Shown: positions 25,024 to 37,491 of the stretch, one piece after another | Numbering within the stretch: position 1 is the first letter of the stretch | How the letters are laid out: every line of letters starts with the position of its first letter | NCBI RefSeq assembly: GCF_009730915.1 | Contig: NC_052482.1 | Location: forward strand, 19,250,345 to 19,314,344 | DNA: 64,000 bases | Source: Dioscorea cayenensis subsp. rotundata | Lineage: Eukaryota; Streptophyta; Magnoliopsida; Dioscoreales; Dioscoreaceae | Direction: 5' to 3' | Position numbers and translations under genes: made by a program | Notes under the pieces: generated by a model | Database searches by the model: none | What the model saw: only the letters and a program-made list of their open reading frames with translations | What the model was told of the DNA's origin: nothing

Positions 25024-25498
25024 TATTGATAAATATGTATAATTGAAAGGAATTTTATTTGGAATAATAATGGTATTATTACTATGTATTAATATTGTTT
25101 TTAGATATTATTCACATAAGTTGATAAACTAAGAAAAAGAATAATTTTCCATAAAAGAAAGAAAAAAAGATAATTATTAAATATCATGCATGCCCCTTTT
25201 TCTTTTTGGGTGGAATAAAGCATCTCCACCTTTCATTTCCTTTTAGCTTTAATTGGCCAAATAAGCAATTACTATTGATAAATATGTATAATTGAAAGGA
25301 ATGATATATGGAATAATGGTATTGCTATATATTAATATTGTTTTTAGATATATGCACATAATTTGATAAAAACTAAAATAAGAATCATTTTCCATAAAAG
25401 AAAGAAAAGACAACTATTAAATATCATTCATATCCCCTTGTAGGTGGAATAAAGCACTCTACCTTTCATTTCCTTTTAGCTTTAATTGGCCAAATAAG
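25024..25498. repeat. tandem duplication, about 240 bp unit
   Basis: 25024-25265 and 25273-25498 are near-identical. Both start TATTGATAAATATGTATAAT, include ATTTTCCATAAAAGAAAG and TGGAATAAAGCA, and end AATTGGCCAAATAAG. Small indels distinguish them. Confidence 0.85.
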
Positions 25499-26591
25499 TA
25501 ACCATTCTATTTACTCTTACAAGTCCTTATCAAACTTAAGGCCAAAAGCTTTTCAATGGTAGTTGAAAATAGTAGCTAACTTTCATTCAATGCATCATCA
25601 ACTCCTTTTGTGGTTACATTAAACTTCACAACTAATTTAGCATTTACTTAATTTTTGATAACTTTCATGATTTACATTATGTGTATATCACTCTCAAGAG
25701 AATTTTAGAATTTGTAGATCTCAGAGAGGGTGGTTTAAGTAGCTCCACAACAATGCACACTATTACTGCTCCTAGATCTAGGAGCTCTTTTATAGTTTTT
25801 TTTTTTGGTGGTCCATGGAGTATTTTTTGGGGGTGCTACTCAATTCTCTTTGGGTTTTATTTTTTATTTTTTTATTTTTGATAATAGGCAACAAGTACCA
25901 TCGCTAAAATGTTTGTTAAGAGATAGGTAAATACGAAGATGCATTGGTTACGTAGTTTATCGATTTCTTAGGGACTTAATAACTCAGTCAAGTGTGACAT
26001 GGAACAATGAAAGTCTGCCACGTGTACGCTTAGAAGAAATGTGATTAATCTTTTTTTTTTTTCAACTTCCAACAAACTTTGATTGGCAACTAATTTTGTA
26101 TTAAATGACACTTTTATGTGTGATCAATTTTAAATTAAATGGGACAGTTCAATTAACATGATTCAATTTGCAATGCACACTCATTTTGATTGAGATTTCT
26201 CCACCTTGCTACTACTTTTGTGAATTAAAGAAGGCCATGTCTCTTATTTATAATTAATTGTTCTAACAAAAGTTATATGATGGATATAAATGCAAAGCAC
26301 CAACCAATTGATGCTTTTCGTTTTAGCATCAATCCATTCAAGCACAAGGAAAGGAATTATGAATTGGTTTGCTTTGGGTTCATGCATCTGCTTCTTTCTT
26401 CTTGTTTTACTAAATTGTGATTAATTCATTTAAAAAAAATGGATTGCTGTCTTAGCCTTTAAATATGAGCTTTGAATTTCTTGATGCTTATCCAACTTTT
26501 ATTAAAAATTAAAAAATCGAAACTATAAGAAAATAAACAAAATAAAGAAACAAAAAAATAATAATAATAATCACTAGAAGAATTGTCCAAC

Positions 26592-26661
<70 letters not shown>

Positions 26662-29376
26662 TAGAACTTGTCTAAGATACTTTAAGATGAAGTATAAAAC
26701 CAATTTACCGTAATAAGTAAATGGTACCATATGAATATATATTCTTGTAGGCAAGAAATTTATTAAGGCATTCAATAGTCCCAACTCCTCATGTCACCCA
26801 CCATTAAATTGCACAATATGATGTGTTGTTGCACGTACCCTAAGTTTTCAAAAATTAGCTAAACTAATGTACCGTACCTCTTTACTCAAAGAATGTTATA
26901 TTTAATATTATTATATATATATATATATATATGATGTTTGAGGAAACCATTTTTACAATAGTTGAAAGTTGTGACTTATTTACTTTAATTAAAAAAAATA
27001 TTGTTATACAAAATTAAATAAACTAATTATTATCATTCTTCTTTAATACTAGGCATTATCTATAATATATATTGAATATTTTTCTAAAATTTCAATGAAT
27101 AAGCAAAGGTTAAATAAAAAATGTTTTGAATTTGATTTATTTAATTAAGGATATCTAAAATATAAAATTAACAGAGTAATTATCGATGAATGATCTCTAT
27201 TTTTTGGTATTTTTTTGAGAGTTTTCTATATATTTTTACTGAGTTCCGTTTTATTTATGTTCCTTTTATTTATTTTTATTTTTTAAATTGTTCAGTCATT
27301 ATTTATGAATGAGATACATTATGTACAATAATATATTATCAATTCTCTAGGTTTCTTATCATTATATGTACTTTTTTTCTTTTAATGCATTTTGATTGTT
27401 TATTCACTTTTATTATTATTATTATTTTGATTTATTTTATTAATTATATAAATAAATACATCTTTTAAATATTGAATCATAATTTATATATACATATAAA
27501 ATCAACATTGCACGAATAAGTGATTAAGCACTTAGAAAAGAAACGGGACGAAGATTTAGCTCTCAAATTTTCAAAGCTAATTAAAGTATATGGACAAGGT
27601 GTCATCTTTATAAACATCTATAAATTAATTGTATTGGGACAAAAGAAAATGTTAATATAATATAATATTAAGTTTATCAAATTCAAATTTATCACAAGAT
27701 AATGGCCAATGGAAATCAACCATTTTTCATGAGTGGGGGATGACTGCACTTTTTTATTTTAATATTTTATCATTAACCTGTGTATTTAAGATCATAAATA
27801 AAATAGAACCATTTATGATATGAATTTTTTTTTCGACATAAAGTTTTATAATTACGCGCGATAATTGCAAATTTCTCTACTTCCTATCATTTTTTAAATA
27901 ATTTTTAATAATTAATTCTGCTAATTGTAAATCTCTCTGTTACTTTTCATTTAATGAGATACCACTGGGATATTAGTTATTATCTTATGTCATTCATTTA
28001 TCCCAGTCTCAAAATTCCCCCACTCACTCTCTCTGTTGAGATCTCTGGGGCGGGGAATCCCCATCCCTCTCAATTTTTTTCTTAAAATATACAAATAATA
28101 TATTAAATAAAAAAATTCACAAAATATTTTTCATAATAAACTATAGTATGATGTAGGATGAAACAAGAAGTTAACTAATACAAATAATATAAAGTTTTAA
28201 ACTAAATTAATAAATAAAAATTAAAATATATGATTTATTTTTTTGTTGTTAAAGGAATTAATCCCCGAAGAGATTCCTCGCTACCCATGAGGATCCCTAT
28301 TGGGGAGTGAGGCGGGGAGGGCATTTTTTTCGCCTCCGCTCCTTCTCTAGGTAGAGAAAAAACTCTCCTCTATTCCCCTTCTCACTGTAAAGGATATTTT
28401 AGAAATTCTCATTTGTCGGGGCAGGGTTCTCACTGAAAAACGAGGATTTGCAGCCCACTTGCACCCTTTACCATCAATCACTCTCCTTTATTAATATTTA
28501 TCTGAGGAATTTTTTTGAAATAACCTTTTATAATTGCTACTTACAAAATCTCTCCATTTCCTATCATTCATTAATCATGGTTAATATGTATGAAATCATT
28601 TTTAATTTATAAATCCTCAAAAAAATTTCAAGACTAAAATTCAATCAATCACTCTCTTTTAATGAAATCTCATATTTTTTTTTAAATAATGGATAAACCA
28701 TAATTAATTAAAGAAAATGGAGAGTACATACCGACAAACTCCAACACCAAAAGATTTCATGAATCTTTTTTGAAATAACCTTTACACATTAATTTCAAAT
28801 CTCTCCATTTCCTATCATTATCATGGTTAATATGAAATCATTGTTTTATTTACAAAACCTCAAAAATATAAAGACTAAGAACTAATTGATCACTCTCTTT
28901 TATTGATATTTATCTCGTAAATCCATTAAATACAAGCTTGAATTATATGGCTATTTACACAACTATATATATCATTAGTGTGAATGGACCCAGTTCGTAA
29001 GTATATTCGCATCATTAGAAAGCCACACACATCTCGTAATTATATGATATATTTCATTGTAGTTCTAATAATTGGATGGAATACATTAAGGCAATAGGAG
29101 ATGTACTGTTCGAGTAAATTTCGAGTTTGTTATCAAGATACAAGCCACATCTCCCTATTTTTTCTATAGACTTTTGGTTGATTTTAATACTTGTTATATT
29201 TTTTTGAACTTCATGTTTAACCTCCCGCATGAAAATTTTGTTTCTTTTGCTATCTTGGTGGTTTATCCATTTTCTTAAAAAAACATGATTATTATATTAT
29301 ACCATTATTAATATTTATCCACTTTTTTCAAATATATATATATATATATATATTACATAGCAAATTGCTTTTAGTC
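25499..29376. other. gene-poor intergenic DNA with SSRs and degenerate repeats
   Basis: No gene. (TTA)n then (TTTA)n occurs at about 26592-26663 and TA runs at 26911-26930 and 29333-29352. A pair of GC-richer islands lies at about 28045-28075 and 28262-28440 (GGGGCGGGGAATCCCCATCC, GAGGCGGGGAGGG), probably an old transposon remnant. The phrase CTCTCCATTTCCTATCAT recurs near 28552 and 28802 with similar flanks, a diverged duplication. Confidence 0.5.
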
Positions 29377-29388
29377 TAATGATACAAT

Positions 29389-30444
29389 ATAAAGAGTGGA
29401 TAAATCAGCGATTTATTAAAAAAATAAAGAAAAGCAGTACAAGGAAGAGGAAACTCTCACCGGAGTGAGGGAAGGACGAGAAAAATAAACCAAGAGCTAG
29501 AACAAAAAGGAAGATAAAAATCTAATCGAGCGAAGGCATGCCTCGAGCGACTCGAGGGCCCCGACTAGAAGATCGGGAGGGTCTCGCTATTCTCGTGGAG
29601 TAGTGTGAGTGCATCTCGCCAGGTAGAATTTGAGGGTCCTTGGGCTGAAAAATTCAAGAGAACGCTTGATTTTCAGGGAAGCTTCATTAAGAGTTTGCTG
29701 GTGCCTGTCAGCTGCAATTGGAAACCAGGAGAGAATCATATTAGCAATTTTAAAAATAATATTAAAGCCGAGGAACAGCTGATCGGGTTGAAAAAAATAC
29801 TGAGAATTCCTTTCGAGCCAAATATTCCACAAAATTGCGCGGGAGATAAGGTCCCAGAGGGTTCGAAGATGAGAAGCGAGGGAAGGAATCCAGGATGTCC
29901 ACAGAAGGGGAATGGTCTGTGGGAGAGTAGTAGGGTCTAGGGAATGAGCAAAAAATTCCCAGATACGCTTAGAGTATGCACAGTCGATGAATAGATGTTG
30001 AAGATTCTCAGAGGCATTATGACAAAGGACACAGGTGTCAGAGGAGTAGTGGGAAATACAACCCTTCTTGAAAAGGTTGGATAAGGTAAGGATTTTGTCC
30101 TCACCAGCAAGCCAGCAGAAAAGAGTGATTTTGCTAGGGTTGTGAGTTTTCCAGAACTGGGGGTACAGTGAGCTGCGGGTTCCACCATCAATGAGGAATT
30201 TATAGAAAGATTTGACTGTGAAGATGCCACCTTTTGCCAGAGTCCAAGAATAAGTGTCACACTGAGCGTGAGAGCAATCGGGAATGATATCTATGAGTGG
30301 AGTTAATAAGTCTGGCGTAGCTGAGTGGAATATTTGCTCAGAACGAGAAAGATTCTGGGAAAACTGCCTAACGGTGATCCAAGGTTCCTTACAGTCGTTG
30401 AAGAGGTCAGGCCATCGGTCCTTAAGTAGGATTCCATAGTACCA
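29389..30444 (-). mobile_element. 5'-truncated L1-like LINE (reverse-transcriptase zinc-binding tail) with 12-bp target duplication
   Basis: Minus-strand translation gives a zf-RVT region typical of plant LINE ORF2 C-termini: LFCWLAGEDKILTLSNLFKK, then CVLCHNASENLQHLFIDC and SKRIWEFF, ending ILWNIWLERN. The 3' end (left side) carries the AATAAATC..GATTTATCCACT tail seen in other copies here. TAATGATACAAT is present at 29377-29388 and again at 30445-30456, flanking the element exactly as a target-site duplication. No reverse transcriptase core remains, so the element is dead on arrival. Confidence 0.85.
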
Positions 30445-30456
30445 TAATGATACAAT

Positions 30457-30892
30457 TCAATTACTAAAAATGTTTTATGGAAGCTTTCAGTGCTAAATTT
30501 TTGAAACATACCTGATGTAGTCATAAAAATTCCACAGCTATGAGATCGTGACCTTAATTATAACCCAATTCCGTTTATAAAAGCAATAGAAAAAATAATA
30601 ATAAGATTTTTTTTTTTTAAAAAAAAAAATCATTACTGTCTTCATCGCTTCCTTCACGTGTAGACATGCACTGGCATTATTGATATCACATGCAATCTGG
30701 TTGGCCGGATTTTACTTACAGTCATGAAGACTCTGCAGGTTACAAACCAGGCTCTAATATAGGAATCTGATCGATGTTATTATATATATATATATATGTA
30801 TACTTTTGTTACAGTCCTCATCTACAGTGCCCTCTTGCTTCATCATTAATGGCCTTACAAAGACTACCAACCTCCCTACCTTTCCCTCTTCC
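30457..30892 (+). other. CER1 upstream region
   Basis: Promoter-side DNA of CER1: a TA run at 30781-30796 and AT-rich DNA before. No other gene seen. Confidence 0.4.
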
Positions 30893-30900
30893 TATATATA
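30893..30900 (+). promoter_or_regulatory. TATA box of CER1
   Basis: TATATATA lies 51 bases before the CER1 start codon at 30951, followed by a CT-rich leader, which is the usual arrangement for a short plant 5' leader. Confidence 0.5.
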
Positions 30901-30950
30901 TCAACCCTCTCCTTCTCCCCCTCTCCCATCCCTCCATACTCTAACAAACC

Positions 30951-32699
30951 ATGGCTACAAAACCAGGCTTCTTAACTCATTGGCCATGGCAATCCCTTGG
31001 CAACTTCAAGGTATATATACTTATATATTTCTTTGCTCTTCAAATTAACCTTCATCTTCCTTGTAACTTCAAACATATATATATATTGATGTATAAATTG
31101 ATGTATGTATGTATGCATGCATGCATGCAGTACTTGGTGTTGGCTCCATGGGTGGTGGCTGGAGCTTACAAGACCATGAAACAAGGATGGGATGTAGACA
31201 TATCCTATCTAGCCATCTTCCCTTCTCTTCTCTTCAGAATGGTTCACAACCAGCTCTGGATTTCGCTTTCCCGTTTTCAGAACGCCAGGAGCAAGCACAG
31301 AATCCTTGACAGAAGCCTTGACTTTGATCAAGTTGACCGTGAGAGAAACTGGTCTCTTCTCTTCTTTCTACCATAAAATTTACATATATATATATATATA
31401 TATATATTGGAAGGAAAATGACTAATGAGATGCATGTTTGTTGGTTGGTTGTTTGGTTGGTTTGATGAACAGGGATGACCAGATAATCTTCAATGGTTTA
31501 CTGTTTTACTTGGGACACATGTATATCCCTGGTGCTAACAACCTTCCAATCTGGAGAATGGACGGTTGGATCATCATCATGCTCTTGCATGCTGGTCCTG
31601 TGGAGTTCCTTTACTATTGGTTCCACCGAGCTCTTCACCATCACTTCCTCTACTCTCGCTATCACTCTCATCACCATGCCTCCATTGTCACTGAACCCAT
31701 AACTTGTATATATATATATATAGTTTGATTAATTCAATTCTTTTTCTTTTGTTTTTCATATAAAGTTTTACTGATGATCTTTTGGTTTTGCAGCTGTTAT
31801 ACATCCATTTGCAGAACATATAGTGTACTACTTCCTCTTTGCTATTCCAATGTATGCCTCCATCTACACCAGAACAAGCTCCATTCTTGGTCTGTTTTTC
31901 TATGTGGTATACCTTGACTTCATGAACAACATGGGACATTGTAACTTTGAGCTTGTTCCTAACTGGCTCTTCACTGTCTTCCCACCTCTCAAGTATCTCA
32001 TGTACACTCCCTCGTAAGTTTATTATTAATTAACTGATTTTCTGTTAATCCTTAATCTTAATTTTTCATGATAAAAATCTAAGTTTTGTTGCTAATGACT
32101 TTTAACTTTTGATCAGGTATCATTCTCTTCATCACACTCAGTTCAGAACAAACTATTCTCTGTTCATGCCTTTCTATGACTACATATACAACACAATGGA
32201 TAAGTCTAGTGATTGTTTGTATGAGAATTCACTCAAAGGAAAAGAAGAAAAATGTGATGTTGTTCATCTAACGCATCACACAACCTTGCAATCTATTTAT
32301 CATCTTCGTTTCGGTTTCGCTTCCTTTCGCTTCGAAACCTTATAATTCTAAGTGGTACATGCTGTTGGTTTGGCCGTTGTCGTTTGTATCGATGTTGTTT
32401 ACATGGATTTGGGGTTCTTGTTTTACTGTTGAGAGAAACAAACTGAAAAAACTGATCATGCAGACATGGGCAATACCAAGATATTCTTTCCAAGTAAGAG
32501 ATATCAATTTGTAATTTAAATGTCTAATCTGTTTATTAATTTGATTAATTGTTATTGAATGCATGCAGTATGAATTATCTTGGGAAAAAGATGCAATTAA
32601 TGATCTAATTGAGAAGGCTGTTCTTGAGGCAGATTGCAAGGGAGTCAAAGTTTTGAGTCTTGGGCTGTTAAACCAGGCATGCTGTTTGCTCTCTCATAC

Positions 32700-32732
<33 letters not shown>

Positions 32733-33698
32733 TTTAATCTGATCATAAATGCTGATTAAGAACAACTGCAAGTTTTACTGCAGTAAAATTAATTAATCTC
32801 AAAACTCTGCAGGGCAGAGAACTCAATGGAAATGGTGAACTGTACCTTCAGAAACACCCAAAATTGAATGTAAAAATCATTGATGGAAGTAGTTTAGCAG
32901 CAGCACTTGTTCTCAAAAGTATTCCATCAGGAACAAAGCAAGTACTGATTACAGGAACTCTATTTAAGATTGGCTATGCAATTGCAACAGAATTATGTAA
33001 AAAAGGAATTCAGGTGCACAAATTATCACTTTAATCACTTTGTCAATTCTTGAAGTTTTAATCTCTAATTTGTACTAACGCATTGATAATAGGTTTCGGT
33101 GACATGCAAGCCTGATTTTCATTATCTGAAGTCAAGACTTTCGGATTCGACAGGAACACACTTAACTTTGACAAAGAATTATACTGCTCAGGTGATAAAA
33201 TTTATTCAGTTTCAAGCTTTATTAATTAAGTTTATAAAAGTCACTTGGTTTACAGTATTTGTTTCATCAATGAAACATGCAGGTTTGGTTGATAGGAGAA
33301 GGAATAGATCATAAAGAGCAAAAGAAGGCACCGAAAGGCGCAATCTTCATACCTTTCTTGCAGTTTCCTTTGAAGAAAGTTCGCGAGGATTGCACTTACT
33401 ACTCTACCCCTGCCATGAAGGTCCCTAATGCGCTCGAAAATATGCATTCTTGTGAGGTAATTCATCTCAATTACAATTTCTAAACTAAGTGTTCTTTTTC
33501 TTTAAAACTAAACCGGTTTTTCTGCTGTTACAACAGAATTGGCTGCCGAGAAGAGTGATGAGTGCATGGCGAGTTGCAGGGATAATTCATGCATTGGAAG
33601 GATGGAATGCACATGAATGTGGAGACACAATGCTTGACATTAACGAAGTATGGGATGCTGCAATCCTTCATGGATTCCTCCCTCTAAATCAAGTTTGA
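30951..33698 (+). CDS. CER1: CER1-like very-long-chain aldehyde decarbonylase (cuticular alkane synthesis; one frameshift)
   Basis: Exons 30951-31010, 31131-31351, 31473-31705, 31794-32013, 32117-32493, 32569-32676, 32813-33013, 33093-33191, 33283-33456, 33537-33698; about 617 aa (Arabidopsis CER1 is 625). The protein acts in the ER membrane with CER3 and cytochrome b5 to turn very-long-chain acyl-CoA into alkanes of leaf wax. Seen: the N-terminal MATKPGFLTHWPW start, membrane segments, and the tripartite His motif of the fatty-acid hydroxylase fold (HRALHHHFLYSRYHSHHH, HPFAEH, HSLHHTQFRTNY). The WAX2 C-terminal domain follows (KGVKVLSLGLLNQG, VLITGTLFKIGYAIA, WLPRRVMSAWRVAGIIHALE). The frame breaks near C32328 (TTTCGCTTCG where TTTGCTTCG gives FASFASKPY). 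Intron 32677-32812 has a GC donor (CAG|GCATGC). The gene converges on PGR5 184 bp away. Confidence 0.92.
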
Positions 33699-33882
33699 TC
33701 AGCAGAAATCATAATTAAGACAATACAATCATTCCCTATTAAGTATATCCATGTACTACTTCTGTTTCAATATAATTAAATGGCAGTACTATAATTTAAT
33801 CTGAGTTGTGCTCAAATTTTTTAACAAAATCTAAGATCTCAAAAGATAGAATTCATATAATAGTTACACACATTCAATTCAT

Positions 33883-34349
33883 TCATGCTAAGAAACCAAG
33901 CCTCTCTCCATTCTTCTTGGCTAACCTGATAAGGCCTTGCCTCTGCTTGTTATCAGCTCCTATAGACTTGCAAAACTCAGTGATCACCTAAAAACAACAA
34001 ATACAAACAAAATAAAAATCTTATGAAAACAATTGATTGAACAAGTTAAAGATGAAGAGATAGAGAGAATGGAATGCAAGAATACCTGTGAATGGAGAGC
34101 AATGGCCTTGCCTCTGAGCAGGTTGAACCTTTTCCGGCCGAGAACATTGCGGGCAAGGATCACCAATGGAGAAAAGACACCCTGTTTGGAGCTTCCCATT
34201 ATGGTGCATGGCCTTAAAGGCTTGGCCACACGTATGCATGGATTGATAGGCTTGATAAGAAGAGCTCTGTCATCTCCTGCTAAGAAGGTAGTGGAAGGGA
34301 GAGCTGTGGACATGGCCATGGCCATGAAGAACATGGACTCTGTTTCCAA
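33883..34349 (-). CDS. PGR5: PROTON GRADIENT REGULATION 5 (PGR5), chloroplast
   Basis: Exons 34086-34349 and 33883-33987 (minus), 122 aa. PGR5 is a small thylakoid-associated stromal protein needed for antimycin-sensitive cyclic electron flow around photosystem I. The mature part is unmistakable: FSPLVILARNVLGRKRFNLL, RGKAIALHSQ, then, across the intron, VITEFCKSIGADNKQRQGL, and the terminal IRLAKKNGERLGFLA. The N-terminal 50 residues from METESMFF are rich in Ala, Ser, Thr and basic residues and serve as the transit peptide, though poorly conserved. The ATG at 34349 is the first in frame; internal methionines follow (MAMAMST). No frame break. The stop lies 184 bp from the CER1 stop on the opposite strand. 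Confidence 0.92.
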
Positions 34350-34827
34350 GTTGAAGAAGAAGAAGTGGATTGCTTTGTTGTTGTGGTGTTATGTTTAGAG
34401 CCTTTAGTTGAGGAGTGTCTGGAACCACACAATAGAGATCCATATGTTGGATTGGCTTGGACATTTCTTGACCCCTACTTTGTTACACTCATCAGTTAAT
34501 GGTTTTTTTTTTTTTAATATTATTTATGCTTTAAGCAAATGCAATTTTCTTCTATAAATGATTTATTTATTAAAAAAATAAAACTAATTTATAACTAATC
34601 AAGCTTAAACTGATTAACTGTAAGTCAAAATAGAGAACATGGAGTTACAGATAAGCAAACAAGCAGCTTGTGAAAGTTACTGCAATATCAAGACCATAAA
34701 CTATTGGAAAAACAAACAACAATTCTGAGATGATTAAAATCAACTGCTTTTTATTTAGGCAAGTCAATCAAGATTTTATAGATGACATTATAAAAGAAAT
34801 CCAATGACTTATTAAAAAAAAAAAAAA
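34350..34827. other. intergenic region between PGR5 and the inositol transporter
   Basis: Contains the PGR5 promoter and the inositol-transporter 3' flank. No separate gene; an open frame at 34270-34464 is the out-of-frame PGR5 leader. Confidence 0.5.
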
Positions 34828-37491
34828 TCAATGACCTTGAACTTGAGCAGGAGCAGTCTTCCAACTCTTCCAAGGCTTATATCCTTTCCTCTCAAGCATC
34901 TTCTCCACTTCTTCAAATGGAAGTCCTTTAGTTTCAGGCACAATGAAGAAGATGAGGAAGAATGCAAGAGCAGATATACAGCAGAATAACAGAAATGTCG
35001 CCGCAGAGCCAAGAGCTTCTGTTAAACTAAGGAATGTTTGCGCGACGATAAGATTGGAAACCCAGTTTGCAACCGCAGCCATACCGCCGCAAATGCCTCT
35101 AAATCTTAGAGGATATATTTCTGAATTAATTATCCAGGGGACCGTACCCATGCCCGGAGAAAATGAGATAATGTATGCAGCGAGAGCGATAAGAGCCAGC
35201 CATCCGAAATTGCTCGGACACCCTCGAGTGTACCATTCCCGATGATTTGCCTTGCATGTGTCCTTCACCATGTCATTTCACCAATAAGCATGAACCAGGA
35301 AGAAGCTGCCAATGGATCGATCAATATATGTTAATAATGCATACAAAGAGAATTAAGAGAAATAATCGATGCAAAGGTACTTACTTTATTGCCTGCATGA
35401 GCACAGAAACCACAATCAGAGGGAGCTTTCAAGCATTTCACACAGTTCCATTTCATGCCGGAAGCTGGATGAAAATCAGGACATGTACTGTTTCCGGCAA
35501 AGCGAGACTCTGTTGCACTGACCGGAGGAGAATGTGCTGCAGCTCCGAAGAATACACCGCTCAATAAGGCAAGACATATGACAATTCCGACTAAACTGAT
35601 AAGGAGAAGCCTTCTCCTCCCCATTCTGTCCACAAAGAAGATACTAACAATAGACCCTGCGGCATTGAGGCCGGAGGTTATTAGTGAAAGAGCCAAGGCT
35701 GTGCTGTTTGAAGCAAACCCAGCTAGTTGGACGATTGTCGGGCTGTAATACATTACAGTGTTTATACCGACAAATTGTTGAGCAACTTGACACAGAATTC
35801 CAGCAGCAAGCCCTCTGCGAACGACAACACTGCCAAATGCACTTCGGAGCTTTGTAGCAAAGCCAGCTTCTCCAACAGGACCTTCCTCGGCAATTTCTGC
35901 TTCAATTGACAAGTGCAAGGCCTCAACCTCCCTGTCGACTTCATCGGCAGGGTATATTTTCCTAAGGATGTTCACAGCTTCCTCTTTTCGATCCTGCTCC
36001 CAAACAAAAACAGAGTCATCGGCATAAGCAACCACAAGACATTAAATTTATGTAAATAAAATGGAGGGAAAAAATAATATCGTGTCTGTAACCTTTCTAT
36101 AAAGCCACCTAGGCGATTCGGGAAGCATCAACATGAGTATAAACTGAACAAGTGCAGGAAGACCGGCAACTCCAAGCATCCAACGCCAAGTTCCAGGTGC
36201 CTGCAGTAAATTATCGAATCAAGATCATATTGTTTTTAATCTTATTATGCCATACATTAGCGACATTGTATTTTACACCGATGTGAAAAACATGATAAGA
36301 TGATGATATAAGCTAAAGTACCTTGGTGAATGCCAAGTTGATAAGGTATGATAAGAACTGCCCTCCAGTGATTAATAACCCATTTGTGCTAACAAGAGCA
36401 CCTCTGATTTTAGCAGGAGAAGCCTCAGATATGTAAAGCGGAGACGTCATGGAAGCCATGCCAACTCCGAGACCGACAAAGATTCTTCCAAGAATAATAA
36501 TTCCTGGAATTGGAGCAATAGCCATGACTATAGCACCGATGAAGAACAAGACGTCAGCGACTAATATGGCGGGTCTCCTGCCAAATCTATCATTCATCCA
36601 TCCACCGAATCCTGCACCGATGATAGCTCCAGCAACAGCCATGCTAACAATAGTTTCCTATTGATACCAAACTTCAATTTGTGTTTAGAAGCCTTATTAT
36701 TATTATTATTTTTTTAAGGTAACTTATCAACATGAATTCATACAATTAGTTTTATTTTAAATATAGATTACCTGCAGGATAGTGCTTCTGTCAACTTGTT
36801 TAAAATCATCTCGGATGTAGAGAAGTGCTCCAGAAATAACACCTAAAGGAATAACCAAAATTTTTAGTACTTCTTACTAAAAAATCACAGAGTTTACTTT
36901 CACTAACTTTTGAAGATAAACAAAACAATCACTGCTCAAGTTTCAATGGTACAATATTTCTGGCAATTTGCAGTTTATTTTTCTATTGGAGAAAGCTTTT
37001 TGTCGCAATTAAATACATAAGTATGATGATTAATTCAATCGTACTTAGAATGACAATACAAAAAGGTGTCTCAAAACATCAAAAGGAGTTGCAATACCTT
37101 AATTTTTCCATTACTTCACACACTGGAAAATCTGTTGGTAAAATGAGCTTTAGCTCGATGTGAATCAGAATAAGTTAGAAATTACTATACAAGAGCACAA
37201 CAACAAATTTGTCTTTTATGTAATCATATGAGGGAAGTATTTAACAATATTCTACACACTTTGTTTCAATGAGCAAAATGAAACAGAAATTAAAAAAAAA
37301 AAAAGAAGATTTTTTTCGAAAAAGGAACAAAACTGAAAACAGTACAGATGAATGATACCTGTATCATATCCAAACAGCAGTCCTCCAATACCAGCAGAAA
37401 ATGCAAGGCGAAGAATGTATGGTCGTTTCCTTGTCAAATTAAAGCATTCTTTAAATTCAGTTTTGTCTGCTTTTTCAATGCCTCCCTCCAT
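34828..37491 (-). CDS. INT: inositol transporter, INT2/INT4 type (MFS sugar-porter family; one frameshift)
   Basis: Exons (plus coordinates, last to first): 34828-35305, 35385-35993, 36093-36200, 36322-36657, 36772-36842, 37359-37491; about 577 aa against roughly 580 in Arabidopsis INT2/INT4. It is predicted to import myo-inositol with protons at the plasma membrane. Seen: start [31 protein letters not shown], the sugar-porter signatures [13 protein letters not shown] and [43 protein letters not shown], and [16 protein letters not shown] near the end. A Cys-rich extracellular loop ([28 protein letters not shown]) marks the INT2/4 subgroup. TTT at 35276-35278 (AAA on the coding strand) has one base too many; with two, the frame reads [18 protein letters not shown] 37489-37491 matches the family start; an upstream ATG at 37551 is in the leader. 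Confidence 0.92.

Noticed and set aside
28045-28440. GC-rich GGGGCGGGGA islands as a CpG-island promoter
   Set aside because: No gene follows on either strand and the motifs recur in inverted form, which fits a transposon remnant better.
34270-34464. Minus-strand open frame starting at 34464 as the PGR5 start
   Set aside because: It is out of frame with the conserved PGR5 body; the ATG at 34349 is in frame.
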